Shown: positions 51,269 through 61,347 of the stretch, piece after piece
Numbering within the stretch: position 1 is the first letter of the stretch
Layout of the letters: each line of letters starts with the position of its first letter
Assembly: GCA_002084805.1 (NCBI GenBank)
Contig: NBMC01000025.1
Span: 1-64,000 of the forward strand
Direction: 5' to 3'
From: Spirochaetaceae bacterium 4572_59
GTDB lineage: Bacteria; Spirochaetota; Spirochaetia; DSM-2461
Length of the DNA: 64,000 nucleotides
Program-made: the position numbers and the translations under genes
Notes under the pieces: generated by a model
Seen by the model: only the letters and a program-made list of their open reading frames with translations
The model's database searches: none
What the model was told of the DNA's origin: nothing

Positions 51269-51913
51269 ATGCAAGTATCTCACCGAATGACAACAAATCC
51301 TGTTACCGTCCATTCCGATACCCCCGTAAATGAGGCCCGGGATATCATGAAAAAAGAGAAGATTCATCGTTTACCTGTTGTGGATAAACATGATCATCTT
51401 ATGGGCATTGTAACGGAAAAGGATATCCTCTATGCCTCCCCCTCTCCGGCCACTTCTCTTGATGTGTATGAAATTGCTTCCCTGCTGAATAAGCTGAAGG
51501 TTCATTCCGTTATGACAAAAGAGGTTATCTCCATCGATGTCGAAACTCCCATAGAAGATGCCGCCCGTATCATGTCTGATAATAATATTGGTGGTCTCCC
51601 TATTATGGAAGAAAATATTCTGGTTGGTATTATTACTGAATCAGATCTCTTTAAGGTTTTTATTGAACTTTTCGGAGCAAGAGAAAAGGGAACACGTTTG
51701 ACCTTGCTTATGCCGGAGAAACACGGAGAACTGGCTGCTGTTTCCAGTGCTATCGCCAATGCTGGGGGAGATATTATCTCTTTCGGGAATATGTTGGGAG
51801 AGAATGCCACCAATCGTTATGGTATTTTCAAGGTTCGTAATCTGAGCGAACAGGAGCTGATAGGATGTGTGGAAGCTCTGGTAGATAGAATTGTGGATAT
51901 ACGAGAAATGTAA
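51269..51913 (+). CDS. CBS-pair domain protein with C-terminal ACT-like domain
   Basis: Two CBS repeats: MTTNPVTVHSDTPVNEARDIMKKEKIHRLPVVD and VMTKEVISIDVETPIEDAARIMSDNNIGGLPIME. Confidence 0.9.
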   Translation: MQVSHRMTTNPVTVHSDTPVNEARDIMKKEKIHRLPVVDKHDHLMGIVTEKDILYASPSPATSLDVYEIASLLNKLKVHSVMTKEVISIDVETPIEDAARIMSDNNIGGLPIMEENILVGIITESDLFKVFIELFGAREKGTRLTLLMPEKHGELAAVSSAIANAGGDIISFGNMLGENATNRYGIFKVRNLSEQELIGCVEALVDRIVDIREM

Positions 51914-51930
51914 TTTCTCTGATTTGATAT

Positions 51931-51975
51931 TTCCCCCCGTAGAGGTTGTCAGGAACCGTTGCGGGGGATTTTTTT
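51931..51975 (+). terminator. Rho-independent terminator
   Basis: TCCCCCCG...CGGGGGATTTTTTTT. Confidence 0.75.
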
Positions 51976-52011
51976 TGTCTTCACATAAGCAGATATGGAC
52001 GAACCGTTAAG

Positions 52012-52600
52012 ATGGAGAGGGATGAACCGCTGCAGGATGTCATGGAGTACGAAAAACGCAAGCTCTCTCTCCGTTCTGTCATACAGGCTATTATGGGGAG
52101 GCATGGATATGAATCATACAGTTTTCTCTTCAATGACGGGATTAATATTGAACAGTTGGAAGAGGATCAGCCTAAAATGTTGAGTCTCAGTGAATCGCAG
52201 ATCCGGAATCTGGAGCATACCGTAAAATTCGGAACAGATAGTGAAATCCGAAACACCCCGGAGTCTTTGAAACTGAATGCACTCCGGGATAATAAAACAA
52301 TAGCCAATTACAGGCCATTTATGATAAGTCTGATGCACATTATGGTCAGTTACGCCGAATCTATCGGTGTTGACCTTGCTGAAGTGATGGAAGGAGACGT
52401 TCTGGATATTGTCATTAAGTTCCGAAGCCTGGAACAGGTTTTTGACTGGGCACTGGGAGGATTTTTTAAACTCCGGGAACTGAATCTTGCAACAAAAATG
52501 ACCAGCTCTCAGAAACTGTTGGATCGGGCAGTTCTCTACATAGATAATAATTATATGGATTCGACCATTTCGTCGGCATCTCTGCTTCAGAGACCTGATT
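52012..52600 (+). pseudogene. Regulator-like protein truncated just before its probable HTH (AraC-like?)
   Basis: LLDRAVLYIDNNYMDSTISSASLLQ resembles the start of an AraC HTH, but sequence then switches to permease coding in another frame. Confidence 0.45.
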
Positions 52601-53032
52601 ACCCTTTATGGAATCCTGTCTATCTACTTTGCCTCCGGAGCTCCCGGTCCTCAGCCTATCGGTGGACATGATGAACGCTATGTTGCTCTGATAAATGGAA
52701 ATGTAATGGGGGTCCCCAATCTGGTGATTATTGCAGCTCTGACAAGTTTTGTTGTCTGGGTTCTATGGAATAAGACTACCTTTGGCAAGAATATGTATGC
52801 TGTAGGTGGTAACCCTGAAGCTGCCCGTATCGGTTCTGCCAATAATGGGACAGGGTACGGATATGAGCTTGATGCTATTGCCGCCTGTGTTGTCGGTGGT
52901 ATCTCCTTCAATGGTGGTGTCGGTAAGGTTTCTGGAGCCATCGTCGGTGTTCTGATTGTCGTCGCCGTATCTCTTGATACAAAAAAGTATCTGAAAAAGT
53001 CTGATCTGTTTTCTCCTTTTCAGTTCGGATAG
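52601..53032 (+). pseudogene. MglC-like galactose/sugar ABC permease remnant with internal deletions
   Basis: TLYGILSIYFASGAPGPQPIGGHDERYVALINGNVMGVPNLVIIAALTSFVVWVLWNKTTFGKNMYAVGGNPEAARI|GSANNGTGYGYELDAIAACVVGGISFNGGVGKVSGAIVGVLI|VVAVSLDTKKYLKK; blocks present in MglC family are missing at the two bars. Confidence 0.85.
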
Positions 53033-53210
53033 TCCTGATACTTTTAGAGTCGCCCTGTAGGGGGGGCTCTTATTGTTTAGGGCAATGAATTATGATTATT
53101 GTATGAGTTCCCGTCTAAATCAAAAATACTCTTGGAAAGACTATCAGGAAGATATGTCAGCGATGCCATCTCTGTAAATCAGTAAGAGAGTAGAACTTTC
53201 CCTTTTCCTG

Positions 53211-53246
53211 TTGCATCTCTGTACTCCGGATGTCTATACTCCAGCT
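53211..53246 (+). promoter_or_regulatory. Promoter with -10 placed for a leaderless ECF ATPase transcript
   Basis: TTGCAT (53211) -18 nt- TATACT (53235-53240), ATG at 53247. Confidence 0.5.
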
Positions 53247-54716
53247 ATGGTTGAAAACACTCCAGGATCCTTCCCGCTTCTAAAAATAGAAGACTATCAT
53301 TTTACATTCCCTTCCTATCCGGGACTGAAGGGTCGTACCCTTTTCAAGGGGCTTGATCTTCAGTTGAGCCGGGGAGAATTCCTGATCATCCTGGGAAAGC
53401 CTGAGAGTGGGAAAACGACTCTTGGACGCTGCCTTTGCGCTGTTTACCCCGGGTTGACTCAGGCCACTGTACAGGGCCGGATACTCATAGACGGAGAGGA
53501 CATTTCAAAAAGATCTGCCTGTGACTGGATCGATCGTGTTTCTCTTATTTTTCAGGATCCTGATGAACAGATTGTTACAAGCCGAACAGATGATGAAGCC
53601 GCATTTGCTCTGGAGTCTCTGGGGGTCGAGCCGCATGTAATAACAGAAAGAATGAATCAGTCTTTTATCGATTTCGGAGTTAGTTGGAACAAAGAAAGGA
53701 ATCCTCTCTCTCTCTCCGGCGGAGAAAAAAAGCGTCTTCTTCTTTCCTGTATGAAGATGCAGGATACGGATTTGTGGATACTGGATGAACCTATGGATGA
53801 ACTTGACCAGCAAGGGCAGGAATTTCTTCTGAAAACCCTTAGCCATATGGCCTCTTGTGAACAAAAAGGGGTACTCCTGTTTGCATCAAAATATCATAAA
53901 TCATTTGCTTCTTCATCGGCGGAGATCGCTATACTCCATGAGGGGGGGCTACAGCAATACCAGGGTGATTCTGAATCTTTGCAGATCCTTTTTGACCAGG
54001 GGCTTGTTCCGGGAGAATCCTCTTCCCCGGAAAGTTCCGGTAAAAAAGGCCAATCGATCATTCACATTTCCGGGCTGAAATACCAGTATCCCGATAATTC
54101 TGAATTTTCTCTGGAAATTGATGAGTTTTCACTGAATGCAGGAGAAACCGCTGTTCTGGCAGGACCAAACGGCTGTGGAAAATCCACCCTGGCCCGCCTG
54201 CTTTGCGGACTGATACCGCCTCAGGAGGGAACCATTCTGCTGGAGGGTGAACCAGCAGGGAAAGAAAGGCTGAACCGCAGCTGCGGCTATCTTTTTCAGA
54301 ATCCCGACTATCAGCTTTTTCTTCCAACCGTATCGGATGAACTAGAACTGGGACTGAAGCATTCGGGACTGACCCGTAAAGAGCGCTTGGCCCTTGTGGA
54401 TGAGGCGCTTGAACTGTTCCAGCTACCCGGCAGGAATGCTCCTCCCTCCCTTATGAGTTTCGGTGTCCGTAAAAGGCTGCAGGGGGCCATCTACTATCTG
54501 TTGGAAAAAAGGCTGTATATTCTTGATGAAGCGGACTCCGGACTTAGCTATCGAGACTATGAAACCATTATCAGGCAGCTGAAGAAAAAAGACTGTGCTC
54601 TTATCATTATTACCCATAACCAGGAGATCTCTTCCATAGAGGGAGATCATCTTTACCAGATGGCGGGAGGGCGAATCCTTGAACAGCGGGATCTGCATAG
54701 GGAATACACCCTATGA
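53247..54716 (+). CDS. ECF-type ABC transporter fused double ATPase
   Basis: Two P-loops LGKPESGKTTLGRCL and AGPNGCGKSTLARLLCG; LSGGEKKRLLLSCMK. Confidence 0.93.
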   Translation: MVENTPGSFPLLKIEDYHFTFPSYPGLKGRTLFKGLDLQLSRGEFLIILGKPESGKTTLGRCLCAVYPGLTQATVQGRILIDGEDISKRSACDWIDRVSLIFQDPDEQIVTSRTDDEAAFALESLGVEPHVITERMNQSFIDFGVSWNKERNPLSLSGGEKKRLLLSCMKMQDTDLWILDEPMDELDQQGQEFLLKTLSHMASCEQKGVLLFASKYHKSFASSSAEIAILHEGGLQQYQGDSESLQILFDQGLVPGESSSPESSGKKGQSIIHISGLKYQYPDNSEFSLEIDEFSLNAGETAVLAGPNGCGKSTLARLLCGLIPPQEGTILLEGEPAGKERLNRSCGYLFQNPDYQLFLPTVSDELELGLKHSGLTRKERLALVDEALELFQLPGRNAPPSLMSFGVRKRLQGAIYYLLEKRLYILDEADSGLSYRDYETIIRQLKKKDCALIIITHNQEISSIEGDHLYQMAGGRILEQRDLHREYTL

Positions 54717-55492
54717 TCGATACACTTTACCGCAGGGGAGATTCCTTTCTTCATTATTATGACTGCCGCTTGAAACTATTTCTTCTGCCTCTATTGCTTG
54801 TGTTTTTCTTTATGCCCGCTCCCTGGTTTCTGTCTGCAGGATTTCTTCTTTTCCTTTTCTTTCTTACTCTGACAGCCTTGGGATTTGTTGATTTGCTATT
54901 GCCTCTTAAAATGATTTATCCTCTGTTGATCTTTATTCTGATTCTGACACCTTTTTTTTACCCTACGGGACTGCCTCTGTTGAAAATTGGATCTTTTGTA
55001 TTCCTGACGGATAAAGGACTGCTGGAATCCTTTTTGTATATCAGCCGCTTTACGGGAATCACTATTATCTTCTTTATGCTGTTCCGGACAACTCCCATGG
55101 AGGATATCCTGCTGGGACTGAGCTGGTACAGGCTTCCCTATACTCTTACCCTTGTTATCTCTGTGGCACTCCGTTATATACCCCATCTTGCCGGTCTTTA
55201 CGGTCAGATCACATCCGCCCATGCCCTTCGCTGCAGTGTCAATGATACTCCTCCCCGGAAGGGCCTTTTTGCGCGTCTCAGGAAGATATTCCCCATCCTT
55301 GTCTCCCTGATGATACAGGGGGTTAAGACAATTCCTGTATTGACAATGGCCCTGGAACTGAAGGGAATAGGCCGGGATAATGGCAGGACAAGACTCAGAA
55401 ACATTCCCGCTCCCGAAAAGAGGGGCTGGCAGATTTTTCTGACAATTCTGCTGCTTGTGTTTCTGATAATTTTTTTGATAGTATTTAGCTGA
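54713..55492 (+). CDS. ecfT: ECF transporter transmembrane component EcfT
   Basis: HYYDCRLKLFLLPLLLVF; LRYIPHLAGLYGQITSAHALR. Confidence 0.88.
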   Translation: MIDTLYRRGDSFLHYYDCRLKLFLLPLLLVFFFMPAPWFLSAGFLLFLFFLTLTALGFVDLLLPLKMIYPLLIFILILTPFFYPTGLPLLKIGSFVFLTDKGLLESFLYISRFTGITIIFFMLFRTTPMEDILLGLSWYRLPYTLTLVISVALRYIPHLAGLYGQITSAHALRCSVNDTPPRKGLFARLRKIFPILVSLMIQGVKTIPVLTMALELKGIGRDNGRTRLRNIPAPEKRGWQIFLTILLLVFLIIFLIVFS

Positions 55493-55517
55493 TCATTTGA
55501 TCATGGAGGAACATATA

Positions 55518-56066
55518 ATGCAAAATGAGACTAGACATTCCAAGCAGAAGCTTGCATTTCGAATCGCTTCTATTGCTATTCTGACTGCAATCACAACGGT
55601 ATTCACAATGATAGTCAGAATCCCTGTAATGCCAACCAGAGGGTATATCAATTTTGGGGACGTAGCCATCTTTTTCACAGCCCTAACCTTTGGTCCTTTT
55701 ACAGCCCTGGCTGCGGGTGGTCTGGGAACCGCTTTGGCTGATATTCTCGGTGGATATGCCCAATGGGCTCCTATTACTTTTTTTGCTCATGGTGTTCAGG
55801 GCCTTTTAATCGGTCTGGTATTCAAGATGATTAAAAAAGAGAGTAGATTTCAATTTGTCCTCTGTCTGTTGTTTTCTTTTGCTGTGGGAACCTTTGTTAT
55901 GGCCGGAACCTATTTCGTAACCGGAGGTCTCATGTACGGATTCGGTGCTGCCGTAACGGAAATCCCCGGAAATATCATTCAGAATGTAGCGGGTGTTGTT
56001 ATTGGAACGCCCCTCTATATTGCTGTCCGTAAGGCTTATCCGCCGGTGGACGGGTTTTACTGGTAG
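55518..56066 (+). CDS. ECF transporter S component
   Basis: RGYINFGDVAIFFTALTFGPFTALAAGGLGTALADILGGYAQWAPITFFAHGVQGLLIG. Confidence 0.88.
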   Translation: MQNETRHSKQKLAFRIASIAILTAITTVFTMIVRIPVMPTRGYINFGDVAIFFTALTFGPFTALAAGGLGTALADILGGYAQWAPITFFAHGVQGLLIGLVFKMIKKESRFQFVLCLLFSFAVGTFVMAGTYFVTGGLMYGFGAAVTEIPGNIIQNVAGVVIGTPLYIAVRKAYPPVDGFYW

Positions 56067-56118
56067 GGACGTCGTAAGAATATTCCGATTCATATCAGCT
56101 TGAAGGAATAACAAAGTC

Positions 56119-57149
56119 TTGAAAAAAATAAAATTATTAGGGCTGATATTGATCTCTTGCTCGTATCTCCTCTTTGCGGAGAGCGTGTCAGATTCCTGCC
56201 GGATGGGACTAATCCTCAACTATTACAACGAGCCTGCTGTAAAGCCCGGAGGGACTATCGGTCTGGATTGGGAAATCCCCATAATAAATAACTGGTACGG
56301 GGCTGTCTCTCTACCGGAACTGGGATATTTTTACTTCCCCTATATGTCCGGGGTAATACAGAGGCGGATAGCTATATTATCTGGACTCATGGCGGCCCGG
56401 GATCCTCCGGTCTCTATTATGGGGACATTGATGAAATAGCGGTCCTGCATGATGATTATCGAATAGTTTACTGGGATCAGATGAGCTCTGGAGGATCCAC
56501 CGGCAACCCCGATAAGGATGACTATAACATTGAAGAATTCTCAGACCATCATGAGGCTGTCATTAAAATTATTCAAAACAGATACAATCCAAAACGTATG
56601 ATTATTCTGGGGCATTCCTGGGGAGGTTTTTTAAGCGCCTATTATCTGATAGCCAATGGTGACAGTTCGCTCGCCACTGAACGCCAGGCTGAAATTGACG
56701 GTCTTTTATATGGCAGTGATGTTTCCACACACTACCAATATATCGAAGATGCCGGAGGGATGCTGGTTCAAAGGAACAGAAATGATGAGCTGACAAGGGA
56801 GCTTGCTCCCCGGATGCTTTTCTTTTCACCCTTTCATTTCTATAACTATTATAGTAATCAGAATACTATCAGAAGCTGTATGGATATTACCGGTAAGACT
56901 CTTGCCAATCCGAATCAGCCTAATCTGTCATCTCTTACTGTTCCAACTTTGTTTATCGCTGGTGAGGATGATAAGATTGCTTTTAAATATATGAGTGAGG
57001 AATGGTTTGATATGCTTGGATCCTATAGCGGTTCTGATGCAGAAGAGGAGGAGTATTTCAAAATGTACAGGAACTGTGCCCATGCGGCATTTCTGGATGC
57101 ACCAGATCAGTTTCAGGAAGATGTTGTCAGCTTTATAGAAAACCTGTAA
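56119..57149 (+). pseudogene. Alpha/beta hydrolase (proline iminopeptidase-like) fused out of frame to an unrelated secreted-protein N-terminus
   Basis: Signal peptide ORF 56119-56439; frame 0 from ~56337 reads PLYVRGNTEADSYIIWTHGGPGSSGLYYGDIDEIAVLHDDYRIVYWDQMSSGGS...LGHSWGGFLSAYY. Confidence 0.75.
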
Positions 57150-57236
57150 AACTTACGGGTATTCCATATAGATATTCTTACTTGAATAAGGTAGTGTTTC
57201 CTGAACTCCACAGGAGTGATAAGGAAAGGAAATAGA

Positions 57237-59063
57237 ATGCCAAACAGGAACTCATTCAATAAAGATTTAAGAAATATTGCCATAATTGCCCATGTAGACC
57301 ATGGTAAAACCACTCTGGTTGACTCCATGTTTAAACAGAGCGGCGTATTCAGAGAAGGGCAGCAAACGGAAGAACGTCTCATGGATAGTATGGACCTGGA
57401 ACGGGAGCGTGGTATTACTATCGCTGCCAAGAACTGTTCAATCCTCTGGAAAGGTATAAAGGTTAATATCCTTGATACCCCCGGACATGCCGACTTTGGC
57501 GGAGAAGTAGAAAGAGCTCTGTCTATGGTAGACGGTGTTGTTCTGCTGGTCGATGCCTCAGAAGGTCCTCTTCCTCAGACCCGTTTTGTTCTCTCCAAAG
57601 CGCTAAAATCCAATCTTTCTGTTATTGTAGTTATCAATAAAATTGACAGAGCCGATGCCCGTCCTGCAGAGGTTCTCAGTGAAGTATATGATCTTTTGAT
57701 CGACCTGGATGCCCATGAGGATCAGCTGGAATGTCCCGTTCTTTTTGCAGATGGGCGTGCGGGGATTGCTAAAAAAGAACTGGAAGATGAAGTAAGTGAT
57801 CTTCATGTCCTTCTTGATACCATAGTAGAGGAAGTTCCTCCTCCCTCATATAACGATAAAGAACCTTTTCAGATGCTTGTTACAGACCTTTCCTATTCGG
57901 ATTATCTGGGACGTCTTGCCATCGGTAAGGTTGTTCATGGTAGTGTTAAGTCCCGGGATGCACTGGTCTGTATCAATGAGCAAGGGAATCAGATGCCCCT
58001 GAATGTATCTAAACTGCAGGTTTATGAAGGAGCTGCAGTTGCGGAGACTGAAGAAGTTCTCCCCGGTGAAATTGTTGTACTGGCAGGTATTGAGGATGTT
58101 CATATCGGAGATACCATCTGTACAAAGCAGGCACCGAAAGCTCTGAGTCGGATTACCGTTGATGAGCCGACAGTTTCCATGAGATTTGCAGCTAATACCT
58201 CTCCGACCATGGGCCAGGAAGGGAAATTTGTCCAATCCAGTAAGATCCGTGAGCGCCTGCAAAAAGAAACTATGTTGAATGTGTCCATTAAAGTGGAGGA
58301 AAATCCTGAAAGGGAGGGATTCCTGGTTAAAGGACGTGGCGAATTTCAGATGGTTATCATTATTGAAACCATGCGTCGTGAGGGATTTGAACTTTGTGTC
58401 GGTCGACCTGAAGTTATCTATCACTATGAAAACGGTAAAAAAATGGAACCCATTGAAACCCTCTATGTAGACTGTGAAGAGACGTTTACCGGTATAGTTA
58501 CAGAAAAACTCTCCAAGAAGAAGGGCCGGATGGTCAGTTATGTGAACCATGAGCATGGTCGGGTTCGTTTGGAATTCTCCGTACCTTCCCGAGCTTTGAT
58601 CGGTTACAGGGATGAGTTTTTAACCGATACCCGTGGAACAGGAATAATGAACTCCTTGATCTCCGGATATGAAGAGTATAGAGGAGATTTTCCTGACAGA
58701 TTTACGGGTGCACTGATATCAGACCGGGCGGGAGAAGCTGTTCCCTATGCCCTTAACAACCTAGAACCCCGTGGTACTCTCTTTCTGGCTCCCGGTGATA
58801 TCTGTTATGAAGGAATGATTGTGGGAGAACACAACAGGGACAATGACCTGAATGTGAACCCCTGCAAGATGAAAAAACTTTCCAATGTACGAGCCTCTGG
58901 TAAGGATGATGCTGTTGTACTGACACCTGTTCTGCCCATGACGCTGGAAAGAGCTATTCAGTTTATCCAGGAGGATGAGCTGGTAGAAGTTACACCCAAA
59001 TCTATCCGTCTCAGAAAGGCTGCACTTTCGGCTGCAGAACGGAAAGTGCTCGGAAAGAAATAG
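57237..59063 (+). CDS. typA: Translational GTPase TypA/BipA
   Basis: NIAIIAHVDHGKTTLVDSMFKQSG, ERGITIAAKNCSI, DTPGHADFGGEVER. Confidence 0.97.
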   Translation: MPNRNSFNKDLRNIAIIAHVDHGKTTLVDSMFKQSGVFREGQQTEERLMDSMDLERERGITIAAKNCSILWKGIKVNILDTPGHADFGGEVERALSMVDGVVLLVDASEGPLPQTRFVLSKALKSNLSVIVVINKIDRADARPAEVLSEVYDLLIDLDAHEDQLECPVLFADGRAGIAKKELEDEVSDLHVLLDTIVEEVPPPSYNDKEPFQMLVTDLSYSDYLGRLAIGKVVHGSVKSRDALVCINEQGNQMPLNVSKLQVYEGAAVAETEEVLPGEIVVLAGIEDVHIGDTICTKQAPKALSRITVDEPTVSMRFAANTSPTMGQEGKFVQSSKIRERLQKETMLNVSIKVEENPEREGFLVKGRGEFQMVIIIETMRREGFELCVGRPEVIYHYENGKKMEPIETLYVDCEETFTGIVTEKLSKKKGRMVSYVNHEHGRVRLEFSVPSRALIGYRDEFLTDTRGTGIMNSLISGYEEYRGDFPDRFTGALISDRAGEAVPYALNNLEPRGTLFLAPGDICYEGMIVGEHNRDNDLNVNPCKMKKLSNVRASGKDDAVVLTPVLPMTLERAIQFIQEDELVEVTPKSIRLRKAALSAAERKVLGKK

Positions 59064-59181
59064 TTCATTACAATTGAATGTTCGTATCCTGACTGTGGCA
59101 TTGCGGACAGTCGGTACGGGCACGCTTTTTATGGTAGAGTATAAATCAAAATCAGATTAGAGAATAGCAGGAGATATCCCT

Positions 59182-60360
59182 ATGGCTGTTTCAAAAAAGA
59201 TACTGGATATGCAGGCTTCATCCTCATTTATCAGAAAAATGTTCGAAACCGGCGCCCGTCTGAAAACAGAATATGGCGCTGAAAATGTGTTCGACTTTTC
59301 CATCGGGAACCCCGATGCCCTTCCTCCTGCTGAATTTACACAGATTTTGCAGGAAGAGGCTGCCAAAGAAACTATGCACGGCTATATGCCCAATGCTGGA
59401 TATCCCTTTGTGCGCGAACAGATAGCAGCCTATCTGTCAAAAGAGCAGAATGTCCCTTTTCAGGCTGATCATATTTTGATGACCAGCGGTGCCGGCGGTG
59501 CTCTGAATGTGGCATTGAAGACCATTCTCAATCCCGGAGACAAGGTTCTGGCCAGCCGGCCCTGTTTTATGGAGTATAAATTCTACTGTGACAATCACGG
59601 GGGCTCACTGGAACTGGTGGATTGCAGCACAGATTTTGATTTGAATGTGGAAGCTTTTGAAAAGGCTATTGATAAGAGCACTGCCGCTGTTATTATCAAC
59701 TCACCCAACAATCCTTCAGGGAAGGTGTATTCTGAGTCTACCCTGAAAGAGCTGGCAGAAATGCTGGAAAGAAAAAGCAGTGAAATAGGCAGACGAATCT
59801 ATATCCTCTGTGACGAGCCCTATAGAAAAATTGTTTATGGAGATGTGACAGTACCATCCATCCCCGCACTCTATGACCACACCATGATCTGTACGTCCTA
59901 TTCAAAGGATCTCTCCGTTCCGGGAGAAAGAATCGGTTTTCTGGCAATTTCTCCCGAACTGGAAGACAGGGATAATATTGTGAGCGGAGCCGTCCTTTGT
60001 AATAGAATCCTTGGCTATGTGAATGCCTCGGCTCTGATGCAGCGGGTTGTCGGACGCATGCAGGGAGCTTCCTGCGATGTCAGCCAGTATCAGCGGAAAC
60101 GGGACAAGCTGGGGAAAATTCTCCAGGACTGCGGATTTGACCTGACACTGCCGGAGGGAACCTTCTACCTTTTTCCAAAAGCACCCATGGGAGACGACCA
60201 GCTGGTGGTGGATCTTCTGCAGGAACAGAACATCCTCGCCGTACCCGGTAAAGGTTTTGGCCTGCCCGGATACTTCCGTCTCTCCTACTGTGTGGATGAT
60301 GCGGTGATCGAACGCTCTGAAGCAGCTTTTAAACGGGCTGCGAAAAAGATATTCGCTTAA
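59182..60360 (+). CDS. PLP-dependent aminotransferase class I/II
   Basis: NSPNNPSGKVYSESTL, SYSKDLSVPGERIGFLA. Confidence 0.93.
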   Translation: MAVSKKILDMQASSSFIRKMFETGARLKTEYGAENVFDFSIGNPDALPPAEFTQILQEEAAKETMHGYMPNAGYPFVREQIAAYLSKEQNVPFQADHILMTSGAGGALNVALKTILNPGDKVLASRPCFMEYKFYCDNHGGSLELVDCSTDFDLNVEAFEKAIDKSTAAVIINSPNNPSGKVYSESTLKELAEMLERKSSEIGRRIYILCDEPYRKIVYGDVTVPSIPALYDHTMICTSYSKDLSVPGERIGFLAISPELEDRDNIVSGAVLCNRILGYVNASALMQRVVGRMQGASCDVSQYQRKRDKLGKILQDCGFDLTLPEGTFYLFPKAPMGDDQLVVDLLQEQNILAVPGKGFGLPGYFRLSYCVDDAVIERSEAAFKRAAKKIFA

Positions 60361-60374
60361 GGGTTAAGTCCCGA

Positions 60375-60635
60375 TTAACTCTCTTCGATTTTTTTGTTTC
60401 TAAAGTACAGAAAAATATCTACTGAAACCATCAGTAGATTTATTAGGTACAGGAATATGACAAAATCGAAGGAGTAAAATATTTTATGGAGCATCCCGCT
60501 TATATATCCTAACCATATAATAAAGAGAAAAGAAAGACTTTTACCTTTTGTGCTTTTTGACTTCAGGGATTTATAGATGGATGTGGGCCATGCAAAGCCG
60601 AAGGCCAACAGCATTAATGCTTCAAATATACTCAC
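60375..60635 (-). CDS. Small PQ-loop/SemiSWEET-like membrane protein
   Basis: FAWPTSIYKSLKSKSTKGKSLSFLFIIWLGYISGMLHKI. Confidence 0.65.
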   Translation of the reverse strand: MSIFEALMLLAFGFAWPTSIYKSLKSKSTKGKSLSFLFIIWLGYISGMLHKIFYSFDFVIFLYLINLLMVSVDIFLYFRNKKIEES

Positions 60636-60708
60636 TTCTTGTTCCTTCTTAATTATTAATATTTAAATGAACATATCAGAAATACGAGTTTTACTCTAGA
60701 ATTACCCT

Positions 60709-61197
60709 ATGGAAAAAAAGGATGTCAAAAAGGGTTCAGTATCAGCAATCTTTATAAGTCGAGCGAAGGGCACAGGCCGGGAGAGGATTTCCAGTGGGGT
60801 TTTTCGTGAAAATCATGGTCTGGAGGGGGATGCCTGGTCAGGTCCCGGTGACAGGCAGGTAGTTATCCTCACGCAGGAAGTTCGTCAAGCCGTAGAAAAT
60901 GATAGCCGGAAAGGAATCTGTTTTTCCCGTTTCAAGGAGACTCTGCAAATTCGGGGCGTTCCTGCGGATCTAATAGAAAAAGGTACCCGGATGAGTATTG
61001 GAGAAGTACTGATTGAAGTGAGCCGAAAGGGGAAAAGTTGTTTCCCCGACTGTGAGATTGTTCAATCCGGGAGTATCTGTGCCATGAAAAAGAACGCTCT
61101 CTTTGCCCGGATTCTTCAAACAGGTCAAATCTCTGAGGGGGACTCTGTTATACTCCTCGGGACTAAGCATGATGAATGTGCTTCCAGCCTGATCTGA
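60709..61197 (+). CDS. MOSC domain protein
   Basis: GLEGDAWSGPGDRQVVIL, GKSCFPDCEIVQSG, ISEGDSVIL. Confidence 0.8.
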   Translation: MEKKDVKKGSVSAIFISRAKGTGRERISSGVFRENHGLEGDAWSGPGDRQVVILTQEVRQAVENDSRKGICFSRFKETLQIRGVPADLIEKGTRMSIGEVLIEVSRKGKSCFPDCEIVQSGSICAMKKNALFARILQTGQISEGDSVILLGTKHDECASSLI

Positions 61198-61347
61198 ATC
61201 AATGGCAGGGCATATTTTCGTCGGCTTGAGATCCTTCTGATGCTTGAGGGGGGACTCTGGATTCGGGTTTTTATTGATCTTTCTCCTCCTCTGAATTTAT
61301 ACTTAAGGTTGAATACCTAGAAAATTTCGATAAGGAGTTTTTCTGCT

